Assembly: GCA_965247375.1 (NCBI GenBank)
Contig: CBDFHU010000092.1
Coordinates: 62,001 to 126,000, forward strand
DNA from: Arsenicibacter sp965247375
GTDB lineage: Bacteria > Bacteroidota > Bacteroidia > Cytophagales > Spirosomataceae
DNA length: 64,000 nucleotides
Reading direction: 5' to 3'
The notes under the pieces were generated by a model. It worked only from the letters and a program-made list of their open reading frames with translations, searched no databases and was not told where the DNA came from. This document shows, piece after piece, positions 24,739 to 33,986 of this stretch. The translations under genes were made by a program, and so were the position numbers. The stretch's first letter is position 1; the number at the start of each line of letters is the position of its first letter.

Positions 24739-26436
24739 ATGGCCGAAGTATCTAAAGAATCAAATGAAAAAGCAGAACGTTCGCTTAATTTCATTGAACA
24801 AATCGTAGAAGAAGATATTGCCAGTGGCAAAAACGGTGGTCGTGTGCACACGCGTTTTCCACCTGAGCCAAATGGCTACCTCCACATCGGGCACGCCAAG
24901 TCGATCTGTCTGAATTTCGGTCTGGCGGACAAATATGGCGGGCAGACCAACCTGCGTTTCGATGACACTAACCCCGTGACCGAAGACACCGAATACGTGG
25001 AGTCGATTAAGGCTGACGTGCGGTGGTTAGGGTTCGACTGGGAAAACGAATTCTATGCATCGGATTACTTCGACCAATTATATGCATTTGCTGAGTCGTT
25101 GATTCAGAAGGGTTTGGCCTACGTTGATGATTCGACAGCGGAAGAGATCGCGGCTCAGAAAGGGACACCGACGGAACCGGGCACACCAAGCCCGTACCGC
25201 GACCGGTCTATTGATGAAAACCTGGACCTATTCCGCCGGATGCGGGCCGGTGAGTTTCCGGACGGAGCGAAGGTACTGCGGGCCAAAATTGATCTGGCCT
25301 CACCGAACATGCACTTCCGCGATCCGATCATGTACCGGATCAAGCACGCGCATCACCACCGGACGGGCGACAAATGGTGCATCTACCCGATGTATGACTT
25401 CGCCCACGGTCAGTCGGATTCAATCGAAAACATTACACACTCACTCTGTACGCTGGAGTTTGAAGTACACCGGCCGCTCTATGAGTGGTATATCGAGCAA
25501 CTAGGTATTTTCCCGTCGCACCAGTATGAGTTTGCGCGGCTGAACCTGACCTATACGGTGATGTCGAAGCGGAAGCTGCTGAAACTGGTGAACGAAGGTC
25601 ACGTCAGTGGCTGGGATGATCCGCGGATGCCGACGATTTCGGGTCTGCGTCGCCGGGGCTACACGCCGTCGTCGGTGCGGGAATTTGCCGACCGGATCGG
25701 GGTGGCCCGCCGCGAAAACCTGATTGATGTCGGGTTGCTGGAGTTCTGTATCCGCGAGGAGCTGAACAAATCGACCAGCCGCGTGATGGCCGTGGTAGAC
25801 GATCAGCCGATTAAGGTAGTTATCACAAATTATCCGGAAGGGCAGACCGAGATTATGAAGGTCGAAAACAATCCGGAAGATCCGGCCTCGGGCGAACGCG
25901 ATGTGCCGTTTGGCCGCGAAATCTGGATCGAGCGCGACGACTTCATGGAGAATCCGCCGAAGAAATATTTCCGCCTGGCCCCTGGTCAGATGGTACGTCT
26001 GAAAGGCGCGTACATCATCAAATGCGAGGACGTGGTGAAGAACGAGGCCGGTGAAGTTGTTGAGCTGCATTGCACGTATATTCCGGAAAGCCGCTCCGGT
26101 TCCGATACATCGGGCATTAACGTCAAGGGCACGATTCACTGGGTATCGGTTGAACACGCCGTTGAAGCCGACGTGCGGTTATACGACCGCCTGTTCATCG
26201 TCGAAAATCCGGCGGCCGACGACCGCGATTTTCAGGAACTGCTGAACCCGAACTCGCTCATCACGGTAAAGGGTCTGGTTGAGCCATCGCTGAAGCAAGC
26301 CGCCGTTGGCGAGCGCGTCCAGTTCATGCGGAAAGGGTACTTCTGCGTCGATGCCGATTCAACCACCGACAAGCTGGTTTTCAACCGTACCGTAACGCTG
26401 AAAGACAGCTGGGCGAAGGAGGCGAAGAAATCGTAA
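24739..26436 (+). CDS. glnS: Glutaminyl-tRNA synthetase
   Basis: This is a 565-residue class I aminoacyl-tRNA synthetase that charges tRNA-Gln in the cytoplasm. Residues 40-55 (FPPEPNGYLHIGHAKS) carry the HIGH-type ATP motif. VMSKRKL (about 273-279) is the KMSKS-type motif. The typical GlnRS segments LRFDDTNP and SGWDDPRMPTISGLRRRGYTP are present, and the C-terminal half has the anticodon-binding beta-barrels. Length matches bacterial GlnRS (about 555). An in-frame ATG start and a strong terminator 8 bp after the stop suggest a single-gene transcript. Confidence 0.98.
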   Translation: MAEVSKESNEKAERSLNFIEQIVEEDIASGKNGGRVHTRFPPEPNGYLHIGHAKSICLNFGLADKYGGQTNLRFDDTNPVTEDTEYVESIKADVRWLGFDWENEFYASDYFDQLYAFAESLIQKGLAYVDDSTAEEIAAQKGTPTEPGTPSPYRDRSIDENLDLFRRMRAGEFPDGAKVLRAKIDLASPNMHFRDPIMYRIKHAHHHRTGDKWCIYPMYDFAHGQSDSIENITHSLCTLEFEVHRPLYEWYIEQLGIFPSHQYEFARLNLTYTVMSKRKLLKLVNEGHVSGWDDPRMPTISGLRRRGYTPSSVREFADRIGVARRENLIDVGLLEFCIREELNKSTSRVMAVVDDQPIKVVITNYPEGQTEIMKVENNPEDPASGERDVPFGREIWIERDDFMENPPKKYFRLAPGQMVRLKGAYIIKCEDVVKNEAGEVVELHCTYIPESRSGSDTSGINVKGTIHWVSVEHAVEADVRLYDRLFIVENPAADDRDFQELLNPNSLITVKGLVEPSLKQAAVGERVQFMRKGYFCVDADSTTDKLVFNRTVTLKDSWAKEAKKS

Positions 26437-26444
26437 TCTATATG

Positions 26445-26493
26445 GGCGGGCGTGCTGATTACCGGATCCGGTAATCAGCACGCCCGCCTTTTT
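26445..26493 (+). terminator. Strong intrinsic terminator of glnS
   Basis: A perfect 44-base palindrome (26445-26466 with 26467-26488) folds to a stem of about 20 bp and is followed directly by a T-run. Confidence 0.93.
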
Positions 26494-26654
26494 ATGTGTA
26501 ATAAATTTTACCGAAGAACGTTTCCGTGGGACAGCAGAATGAATCGTTAGCCCATTACATGAATAAACCTCTGTTGAGTCACCAAAATTAGCATGAGGTA
26601 AAGGCGCTGCCTGCAAAAAAAGTATACTGAGAAGAGTAATAATTTATTATAAAC

Positions 26655-27863
26655 ATGCGGCTTTTAAATCTGGATATAAAAAATATTGGCCCTTTTAGAG
26701 AAGGGCATATTGCATTTATTGATGATACTAACAGAGAAGAAGCTGCCCCTGTCACGATAATTACCGGCGAAAATGGCGCCGGAAAAACTATTATTTTGGA
26801 TGCGATCAGAGCTTTGTTTTATGGTGAGTTCAACGAAATTGAAAGGAGAATAACTTCAGAAGAGAATTTTTTCATATCAAGTAATCTAATTCTTGACTCT
26901 CATAATTCTTTGTACTTAGAGGCGTCTGAAATAGGAAGCCCTTATGGATTTAAAACTAATAATTTAACCTTCAATAAAGCTTTTTCCGAATTTACAAATG
27001 AAGGATATAAAGGCAAATTTATTGCTTCTTACTGGACTTCTAAACTATCTACAGGTACTTTTGTAATTACTAATTTACTGATTCCTAATCCAATCTCATA
27101 TTTAGACGATGCGCTAAGCGGCATTCAGAAGAATGTTGAAGTAACGGCGTTGATCTGTTACTTTGACTATTTACGCAGTAGCGATGATCCGGCCGAAAAG
27201 AAATTAGGTGAATTTTTGTATGATACCTTAAAGCGGATAATAAAACTGAGCTTAAATAATGGCGAGCTGAAGCATGTAGCCCGCAGGTCACTGGAGCCGG
27301 TTATTGTGCAGAATGGGCGTGAAGTAACGCTGGATAAGCTGAGTAGCGGCAATTTGTTCCTGATTCAGCGGTTGGTATCGATGCTGGGGAAAATGTATTC
27401 GGTCGCTGTGCTGAACAATAAACCTGTTGAAGAAATACTGACGACACCGGGCTTATTGTTGATTGATGAAGCAGAAAACCACCTGCACCCCAAATGGCAG
27501 AAAACGTTTATTAGCAGCATTACCTCTATATTCCCGAACCTACAGATTATTCTCACGACGCATTCCCCGTTTATTGTGGCATCTGTGCCTAATGCCAAAG
27601 TATACGTTTGCGAGCCCAAGGAAGGCTACTCAGTAATTAATGACGAAACAGACGAATATTCAAATAAGCCGATTGACGAAATTCTGCTAACTCCGGTATT
27701 TAATACACAACCATTTAACGAAGAGATAAGCGATCTTATCCGTAAACGTAAACAAGCGATTCAGTCAGGTGACAAAGAGGAGAAAGCAAAAATCGAAAGC
27801 CAGTTATTAGCTAAAAATCCAGAATATTTTTCTTATATAGAAATTGATAAACTATTTAAATAG
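26655..27863 (+). CDS. ptuA: Septu-type ATPase PtuA
   Basis: This is a 402-residue ABC/SMC-like ATPase. Walker A is GENGAGKT (38-45), the signature-like SSGN lies near 234, Walker B is LLLIDEAENHLHP with Asp271/Glu272, and the switch His303 sits in TTHSP. The gene immediately downstream encodes a broken HNH nuclease of the PtuB/TIGR02646 type. This pair defines Septu anti-phage defence, in which PtuA assembles with and controls the PtuB nuclease. The same pair also serves as effector in some retrons, but no reverse transcriptase or msDNA gene is visible nearby. The gene is clearly AT-rich compared with glnS and the LytTR gene around it, pointing to horizontal acquisition. The frame is intact. 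Confidence 0.75.
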   Translation: MRLLNLDIKNIGPFREGHIAFIDDTNREEAAPVTIITGENGAGKTIILDAIRALFYGEFNEIERRITSEENFFISSNLILDSHNSLYLEASEIGSPYGFKTNNLTFNKAFSEFTNEGYKGKFIASYWTSKLSTGTFVITNLLIPNPISYLDDALSGIQKNVEVTALICYFDYLRSSDDPAEKKLGEFLYDTLKRIIKLSLNNGELKHVARRSLEPVIVQNGREVTLDKLSSGNLFLIQRLVSMLGKMYSVAVLNNKPVEEILTTPGLLLIDEAENHLHPKWQKTFISSITSIFPNLQIILTTHSPFIVASVPNAKVYVCEPKEGYSVINDETDEYSNKPIDEILLTPVFNTQPFNEEISDLIRKRKQAIQSGDKEEKAKIESQLLAKNPEYFSYIEIDKLFK

Positions 27864-28510
27864 ATGAGACATATTTTTCGTTTGGGAAAGCCGCGGATTT
27901 TAGAAGAGAAAGCAGATAAATGGACAAGTGAATTTGTTCAAAGTAATAAAAAAAGGCCGGATAATAGTAAATATGCTCACAACGATATTGCTGATACGTA
28001 GATGAGTATGAGTTATCATAAATGTTATTATTGTGAACGAAATTGAAAGGTATTCCAAAAGAGGTTGATCATTTTATTGAGGTTAGTGAAAGGAGGGAAT
28101 TGGCTTATGACTGGAATAATCTTTATCTAGCATGCGATAATTGTAACGGAAAGGTTTCCAATAAAAATATTCCTGTTGACAAGGTTTTAGATCCGTGTAT
28201 CCATTCGAACGAAGATATTTCTATACATCTTTGGTTTGAAGATGAGATAATTACCGCTAGAGATGGGTCTGTTTTGGGATTAGAAACAATAAAAAAATAT
28301 AAACTTGGGACTGATCAATTAGATCTGATCCGATCTAAAAAAATAAAAGAATTTAATAAAGTTCTGTTGAAAATTAAAGATAGTATGATTTATGAGAGTA
28401 GAAAATATATGACAAATCAGGAAAAAGAAATTATAAATTCGTTTAAGCATCCGGATAAATCATTTAGCTTGATGTTTGAGCAGTTGATATCTGGACTAAA
28501 CATCCGCTAA
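27864..28510 (+). pseudogene. ptuB: HNH nuclease PtuB, disrupted by a stop and a frameshift
   Basis: The start ATG abuts the ptuA stop. The frame reads MRHIFRLGKPRILEEKADKW..., meets TAG at 27999-28001, continues in the same frame as MSMSYHKCYYCERN, then hits TGA at 28044. The sense continues in another frame from 28043 (LKGIPKEVDHFIEVSE) to 28510. One base appears lost in an A-run near 28041. Spliced, it is about 215 residues. It carries CYYC, EVDHF and LACDNCN, a complete HNH/zinc framework of the PtuB type. Two independent lesions suggest loss of nuclease function, though a sequencing error could account for one. The end overlaps the stop of the convergent LytTR gene. Confidence 0.75.
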
Positions 28511-29205
28511 CCCGTCAGCCTTGCCCGGATGCCTGCCGCAGCGTCTTCATACGACGCCCCGATCGGAATAAGATTGCCCGCTACGGTGATATCCTGGCGG
28601 GCAATCTTTGTAATATGGTCAACCGAAACGATGTAAGACCGGTGAATGCGTACAAACTGCCGTGCCGGCAACAACTGCAGCATATCGGCCATGGTCTGCC
28701 GGCTCAGCAATTTGCGGTTGGGCAGCACAAATGACAGGTAATTACCGTCGGCTTCGATATACAGAATGTCGTTGAGCAGGATTTTTTCTTCCTCATAGCC
28801 GGTCTTAATGAAAATATACGGCGCAGCCTGATCGCCGGACCGGGCATTTTTCTGGTCGAGCGCCTTGTTACACGCTTTTAGAAACCGGGCCAGCGAAAAC
28901 GGTTTCAGCAGGTAATCGACCGCATCCAGATCAAATCCCTGTACGGCATAGGCCGAATAAGCCGTTGTAAACACAATCAGCGGTGATTTAGGCAGACACG
29001 TCGCCACATCAATGCCCGAAATATCCGGCATGTTGATGTCCAGAAAAACCAGATCTATCTTATTGGTCTGGAGATAAGTAATGGCCTCAAAGGCATCGGT
29101 AAAGGTAGCCGCCAGATGCAGGAAAGGAACTCTGGCGGCATGTAACCGGATGACTTCCAGCGCCTGTGGTTCATCATCGATGGCAATGGCCGTAAGTGTG
29201 TGCAT
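28507..29205 (-). CDS. LytTR-family response regulator
   Basis: This is a 232-residue protein. The receiver domain has the DDE acidic pocket (10-12), phosphoacceptor Asp56 in LVFLDINMP and Lys in YLLKPFS. The C-terminal LytTR DNA-binding domain includes EADGNYLSFVLPN and RIHRSYIVSVDHI. It lies 57 bp downstream of its likely kinase (29263-30837) on the same strand. LytS/LytTR pairs in Bacteroidota commonly control neighbouring membrane genes. The divergent permease at 30990 is a candidate target. Its stop overlaps the 3' end of the ptuB remnant. Confidence 0.93.
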   Translation of the reverse strand: MHTLTAIAIDDEPQALEVIRLHAARVPFLHLAATFTDAFEAITYLQTNKIDLVFLDINMPDISGIDVATCLPKSPLIVFTTAYSAYAVQGFDLDAVDYLLKPFSLARFLKACNKALDQKNARSGDQAAPYIFIKTGYEEEKILLNDILYIEADGNYLSFVLPNRKLLSRQTMADMLQLLPARQFVRIHRSYIVSVDHITKIARQDITVAGNLIPIGASYEDAAAGIRARLTG

Positions 29206-29262
29206 AACTCAAAGGCAAAAATCGTCGGGCAAATTAAACCGGTATCGCGTAAAAAAGAATGG

Positions 29263-30837
29263 CTACCAGTATACCAGCGTGAGCGAAATAAAGAAATCCT
29301 GTTCTGACTGCTGAATATCCAGCGTATAGCGGTTGGGGTAAATCAGGTCGAGCCGTTTCCGTACGTTGTCGAGGCCGACGCCTGTGTTATGGCTTTCCGG
29401 ATCATTGGCCAGCTTCGGATGCCGCGAATTATGGACCTTAAAGTACAGCCGGGTCGCGTCGAGTGTCAGCGTAATAAAAATCCACGACGGGTTGCGGAGG
29501 CTGACGCCGTGTTTAAACGCATTTTCGACAAACGGAGTCAGCAGCATGGGAGCGAGGTAAATGTCGCGCTCCGGCTCCTGCAGGTGCAGCCGCAGGTCGA
29601 AGCCGTGGGAGTCGTCGAGCCGGAGCCGCTGAATGTCCACATAGTTGTGCAGGTACTCAATCTCTTTTTGTAGCGGAATCCGCTCGTGGTTATTTTCCTG
29701 CAACATAAACCGCATCATATCGCCCAGCTTCTGGATGCCATCGGCCGTTTTTTCGCTGTTCTCCTTGAGTGCTGTCGCATACAGACTGTTCAGGGCATTG
29801 AACAGGAAATGGGGGTTAATCTGCGCCCGCAGACTGGCCAGTTCGGCGGCCTTGCTCGTTACTTCGGTTTTGAGCTGCGTTTTTTCGCGGCCGAACGTGA
29901 CGCGGAGATAGGCAATGAGTGCCGGTGCCATTAGCGCAAAAAACAGGTGTGGGGCCAGTACTCCCGGATACATACGCCGGTAGGTCAGTGACGTGCTGCC
30001 TGCCCAGTAGATCAGCAGGGACCCGGCCAGTCCGGCAAACAGGAACGTAACAATCCGGATCAGAAAGAAATGGGTGTCCGGGTGCTGGAGATATGGGAAT
30101 ACAAAATGGAACAGATACGCCTGCAGGAGGTACACCAGGATACCGGACCCGCCAAGAATCAGTAACGTCCGGAATGGTTCATGCCAAAGTGTGCGGGGCA
30201 CATAGGCACTCAGGGCAAACGTAAAGAGGAAAACACAAAAACCGCCGATCAGCAGAAAACTCATAAACCGGAACGGGCGGGCAAAAGCGGGGGCAATGGT
30301 CCGGCGCAGGAAGGCATACCCCTGAAACAGCAGCTCATAGGCATAAATGATGATCAGCAGACCGAATGCATCGGTAACCACCGACTGTTTACGATAAAAT
30401 GATTCTGCCTTAAGCCCGATAATGGCTCCCTGCGAATTTTCCATAAACCGGACATGCATCTTGAAATAATGATACGTAAAGGTGCTGATAAACAGGGAGA
30501 TGACGGCTATGCCGGCCATAATGAGTGTATCTTTGTCGGGTAACTGTCTCGGGCTTTCACGCGCCTGAAGCTGCGGAAACACTATTTCATGCAGCAGGTA
30601 AAACGCAATCAGAAAAAACAACATGCCGCCGATCAGCGGTACGTTGTTGTTGAGGCTATGGTCGTATTGGGCCAGTTGACGCCAGACAACAGACGACGGG
30701 ATTCCGTTGCGCAGACAACTCTCGACAAAATCGTTGATGTTGGCAATTTCAAAAATCAGTCGTCTGGAAACGTAGATGAGGGCAGCGCTGAGCAAAAGCG
30801 TAAGTTCGTAGCGTCTGAATGGAGTGAGCTGTTGCAT
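29263..30837 (-). CDS. LytS-like sensor histidine kinase
   Basis: ATG 30837 (MQQLTPFRRYELTLLLSAALIYV) gives 524 residues and places the first membrane span correctly. An upstream in-frame ATG at 30966 adds 43 residues without family character. About eight membrane spans fill residues 10-320. The His_kinase domain follows with LRAQINPHFLFNALNSLYA (His343), and the ATPase part has PMLLTPFVENAFKHG and NTGVGLDNVRKRL. This is the LytS/YehU class, which dimerises through the membrane domain. Partner: the LytTR regulator just downstream. Confidence 0.92.
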   Translation of the reverse strand: MQQLTPFRRYELTLLLSAALIYVSRRLIFEIANINDFVESCLRNGIPSSVVWRQLAQYDHSLNNNVPLIGGMLFFLIAFYLLHEIVFPQLQARESPRQLPDKDTLIMAGIAVISLFISTFTYHYFKMHVRFMENSQGAIIGLKAESFYRKQSVVTDAFGLLIIIYAYELLFQGYAFLRRTIAPAFARPFRFMSFLLIGGFCVFLFTFALSAYVPRTLWHEPFRTLLILGGSGILVYLLQAYLFHFVFPYLQHPDTHFFLIRIVTFLFAGLAGSLLIYWAGSTSLTYRRMYPGVLAPHLFFALMAPALIAYLRVTFGREKTQLKTEVTSKAAELASLRAQINPHFLFNALNSLYATALKENSEKTADGIQKLGDMMRFMLQENNHERIPLQKEIEYLHNYVDIQRLRLDDSHGFDLRLHLQEPERDIYLAPMLLTPFVENAFKHGVSLRNPSWIFITLTLDATRLYFKVHNSRHPKLANDPESHNTGVGLDNVRKRLDLIYPNRYTLDIQQSEQDFFISLTLVYW

Positions 30838-30989
30838 ATTGGTCCTGATTGATTGGTCAAAACTACCAGGATCAACCGGACCGGTTGAGAAAAAGGGTTG
30901 AAACCGGCTGAAAATGGGATGAATGGCGTGCGTCACCAGTTGGTTATTTCGTACATTCGCCACCACGAACCCGTAAACACCAGATTACA

Positions 30990-32219
30990 ATGATCCGCAA
31001 AATTACCGGCGCCTTTTTATCTGCCCTGCAAAACATCCGCAACCGCTTTTTTCACACCGTGCTGTCTATCCTGGGCATTGTCATCGGCGTGGCGGCCCTG
31101 GTTGCCATTCTGTCCCTGATTGACGGACTGGAGCAATACGCCCAGGAGCAGATCACCAAAACTACCTCGATCAAAGCCATCATCATCGGCACCGAACGCA
31201 CGAAGCTGGTGAATGATCTGCGGGTGGAAAAGCCTGATTATACTTACTTTACCTACGACCGGTTTACTGCGATGACCAAATCGTTCAAGCATCCGGCGAA
31301 CGGCTATATGTTGCTGCGGAAATCGGCGGAGGTTGAGCTGCTCAATTCGCATCAGCACGTCGGGGCGATGATCCAGGGAACGGCCTTACCGCTTCCGCCG
31401 CCTTCGGTGACGTTTGTGGCCGGCCGTGCATTTACCGATGACGAACTGCGTAACCACAAACCGGTCGCATTTATTAACCAGCGGCTGGCGGAGAAACTGG
31501 CCCCGAAAAATAAACCGGCTGACGCAATCGGCAAGCAGATCCGCTATGGTGACCTGCTGCTGACGGTAGTAGGAGTGAACAGCAACGACGATTTTAAGGC
31601 CGGTCAGATTTCCATGCCGATAACGTTGTTCGACGAAAACACCATCAAAACAGAATATCCCCAATTCATTGTTGAAGCGCACAATGTGGAAGATGTCCCG
31701 GTCCTGAAAAAGGAAATCGAAGCGTGGATTACGGCCAATATGGTTCACAAAATGGACGACTTTTCGCTACACTCCAATGACCAGCGTGTTGATCAGGCCG
31801 CCAAGGGCTTTCTGGTCTTTAGGGTGGTAATGGGGATGATTGTAGGCATTTCAGTACTCGTTGGCGGCATCGGGGTAATGAACGTGCTGTTGATTTCGGT
31901 TAACGAGCGCACCACCGAGATTGGTGTGCGTAAAGCACTGGGAGCCAAACGGCGTGATATTTTGTGGCAATTCCTGTCGGAGTCGATTACGATTTCTACA
32001 TTCGGCAGTCTGCTTGGCCTTGGTCTGGGCATTCTGATTTCAATGGCCGCGATCCCCATCCTGACCATGTTTGTGAAGGTGCCGTTCGCCGTGGCTTATA
32101 CCTGGAATACCTTTATCGTGATCATGATCATTGCGATGGTGATCGGTATTGTGTTCGGGACGTATCCGGCCATGCGGGCCGCCAGACTCGATCCGGTCGA
32201 AGCCATCCGCAGAGAGTAA
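30990..32219 (+). CDS. MacB/FtsX-family ABC transporter permease
   Basis: This is a 409-residue protein. It has an N-terminal membrane span (about 20-45, TVLSILGIVIGVAALVAIL), a periplasmic MacB_PCD-type domain (about 50-280) and a C-terminal FtsX domain with three spans (about 285-400). The FtsX domain includes GGIGVMNVLLISVNERTTEI and the end PAMRAARLDPVEAIRRE. MacB-type permeases act as mechanotransmission proteins with an ATPase and usually a membrane fusion protein. Neither is adjacent here, so partners must be encoded elsewhere. It is divergent from the LytS-like kinase, with 152 bp between starts. Confidence 0.9.
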   Translation: MIRKITGAFLSALQNIRNRFFHTVLSILGIVIGVAALVAILSLIDGLEQYAQEQITKTTSIKAIIIGTERTKLVNDLRVEKPDYTYFTYDRFTAMTKSFKHPANGYMLLRKSAEVELLNSHQHVGAMIQGTALPLPPPSVTFVAGRAFTDDELRNHKPVAFINQRLAEKLAPKNKPADAIGKQIRYGDLLLTVVGVNSNDDFKAGQISMPITLFDENTIKTEYPQFIVEAHNVEDVPVLKKEIEAWITANMVHKMDDFSLHSNDQRVDQAAKGFLVFRVVMGMIVGISVLVGGIGVMNVLLISVNERTTEIGVRKALGAKRRDILWQFLSESITISTFGSLLGLGLGILISMAAIPILTMFVKVPFAVAYTWNTFIVIMIIAMVIGIVFGTYPAMRAARLDPVEAIRRE

Positions 32220-32235
32220 ACAAAGAGCTGTTTAT

Positions 32236-32297
32236 TTTACCACATAGGCACATAGAGAAAACTAATTCTTTGTTTTTCTATGTGCCTATGTGGTAAA
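32236..32297. repeat. Hairpin repeat (TTTACCACATAGGCACATAGA type), likely bidirectional terminator
   Basis: Perfect 21-bp arms (32236-32256 and 32277-32297) surround a 20-base AT-rich loop. It sits between the convergent permease and NTF2-like genes, where it could terminate both. A partial copy of the same unit (ttaccacatagg) forms one flank of the IS110 element at 39812-39823. Confidence 0.75.
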
Positions 32298-32310
32298 CAA
32301 TATGTCGCTT

Positions 32311-32835
32311 TTAGCGGACCCAGAACCGGTTTTCCTGATCAAGGTCAGCCGAGAATACCCGGGCCTTAACAATCTGTCCGTCTTTCACCGTATAGACATC
32401 AATGTTATCGACGGTAAGCACCTCGCCGGTCGGGCGGGCGGCGGTCCAGTGTAGCAGGCAGGCGATCTCGTTGCCGTTTTCGGCCAGCACCTTGATGTCG
32501 GTTAACCGCATGGTATTTTCGGTGAGACTGAACATGCCGCCTACCATCTGAAATACATCCGTTTTGGAGCGTTTAATGCCCGAAAAGGTATTATTACCCG
32601 GCTGATTCCATTCGACGTTATCGTGAAGTGAGGCGGCTAATGTGGCCTGATCGCCGGTCTGAACGGCTTTCAAAAAAGTACTGACAACCTGAGTGGCTTG
32701 ATTTTTCATGTATTCTGAGCGGTTTTGTTGTTGAAAAGGAATGGATTGACTGACTAAAACCGGTTGTGTCCGTAGCTGGATAAGAGCGTCGGTCACCGGA
32801 AGCAGAGCGGTAAGGAGCAAAGCAACTGTCTTCAT
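32311..32835 (-). CDS. SnoaL/NTF2-like protein
   Basis: Translation from 32835 gives 174 residues with a weak hydrophobic leader (MKTVALLLTALLPV). The domain proper begins at an internal ATG at 32709 (MKNQATQVVSTFLKAVQTGD), which would give the about 130-residue length usual for this fold and may be the true start. Typical elements are FLKAVQTGDQATLAASLHDNVEW, LTVDNIDVYTVKDGQIVKARVF. SnoaL-like proteins are small cone-shaped folds with enzymatic or binding roles that cannot be told from sequence. It is divergent from the AraC regulator gene. Confidence 0.75.
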   Translation of the reverse strand: MKTVALLLTALLPVTDALIQLRTQPVLVSQSIPFQQQNRSEYMKNQATQVVSTFLKAVQTGDQATLAASLHDNVEWNQPGNNTFSGIKRSKTDVFQMVGGMFSLTENTMRLTDIKVLAENGNEIACLLHWTAARPTGEVLTVDNIDVYTVKDGQIVKARVFSADLDQENRFWVR

Positions 32836-32973
32836 CGGTATTGCGTTTTGTTTCGACAAAAGTACCGGCGGCGCAGGGTGTATGACTTACCCGATTCCGC
32901 CAATCAGTTGTCATTTCACGCCATATCTTTCAGTGGCGGACAACCGGCATTACCTTGCAGAAAATTTCCTGCT

Positions 32974-33981
32974 ATGAATGCATACCAACACCAGTTTATG
33001 TGGCATTTGCTGGCCTATGCCGTACAGCGGAACGTCTCGCTGCCGGCGTTGTGCGCGGCCAACGGGATCGACGAACAGGCATTTCGTGCGGGCCGGTTGC
33101 CGGATCTTACAGAGCGGCAGGTAATCAATCTCTGGCAACAGATCAGTGCGGCTACCCATGATCCGTTACTGGGGCTCCATTTGGGCGAGTCGCTGCAACT
33201 GGCTGCACTGGGTATTGTGGGTGAACTGGTAAAGTTTAGCCGGACGATCGGGGAGGGAGTCGCACAGGCCGCGGCTATGCTGCCGCTGGTGACAGATTTA
33301 TGGCGGATGGACGTAGAAACCTCAGGGCCTGTTTGCACAATCCGGTTTACGCCGGAGCTGGTTCAAGGACCTGAACCGCTTTCGTTTATACACCGGCAGA
33401 TGCTGGATATGCTGCTGGCATTTACGCTGCACGAAGTAAACGGACTGGTGTTCAGCCGGATGGCGCCGGTCGCAGTGGGGCTGCCGTATGAACCGGCCGA
33501 ACCGGCTGAGTATGCCCGCGTGCTGCGGTGTGATCAGATCCGGACAGGAACGGACTGTTATCTGAGATTTGACAAACAGGTCTGGCAGGAGCCGGTTATG
33601 ACCGCGAATTATGAACTGCAGCAGTATTTTCTGAAAAAAGCTGCGGAAATGATGCAGGAAAAAGTCCTCCGGCAATCCCTTCGGGAACGGGTAGAAGCGT
33701 ATCTGATTGCCAATGCATACCTTGGCATACCGACTATTGAGTCCATTGCGGCTAATTTTAATACGAGCGCCCGCAGCCTGCAACGCCGTTTGCAGCAAGA
33801 AGGGGTTTCATACCAGCAACTAACCGATCAGGTCCGGAAAACGCTGGCGCTGCATTATCTACAGGCCCGGAACTATCCGGTGAAGGAAATTTCGTATCTG
33901 CTGGGGTATAATGAACTGAGCGCCTTTACACGGGCTTTTCGTCGCTGGACCGGCACCAGCCCGTCAGCCTGGCGGGCCTGA
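32974..33981 (+). CDS. AraC-family transcriptional regulator
   Basis: ATG 32974 (MNAYQHQFMWHLLAYAVQ) gives 335 residues. A longer frame from 32848 overlaps the divergent gene's promoter. The N-terminal ligand domain is of the Arabinose_bd (OruR/ArgR-like) type (LLGLHLGESLQLAALGIVG, about 65). The C-terminal double helix-turn-helix (about 250-335) has IESIAANFNTSARSLQRRLQ and VKEISYLLGYNELSAFTRAF plus WTGTSPSAWR. It probably controls the divergent NTF2-like gene or the convergent oxidoreductase, whose stop lies 5 bp away. The effector is unknown. Confidence 0.9.
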   Translation: MNAYQHQFMWHLLAYAVQRNVSLPALCAANGIDEQAFRAGRLPDLTERQVINLWQQISAATHDPLLGLHLGESLQLAALGIVGELVKFSRTIGEGVAQAAAMLPLVTDLWRMDVETSGPVCTIRFTPELVQGPEPLSFIHRQMLDMLLAFTLHEVNGLVFSRMAPVAVGLPYEPAEPAEYARVLRCDQIRTGTDCYLRFDKQVWQEPVMTANYELQQYFLKKAAEMMQEKVLRQSLRERVEAYLIANAYLGIPTIESIAANFNTSARSLQRRLQQEGVSYQQLTDQVRKTLALHYLQARNYPVKEISYLLGYNELSAFTRAFRRWTGTSPSAWRA

Positions 33982-33986
33982 ACCAT

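Noticed and set aside
26655..28510. Retron (reverse transcriptase plus PtuA/PtuB effector)
   Set aside because: No reverse transcriptase or msr/msd-like sequence lies on either side: glnS with terminator on the left and a LytTR gene on the right.
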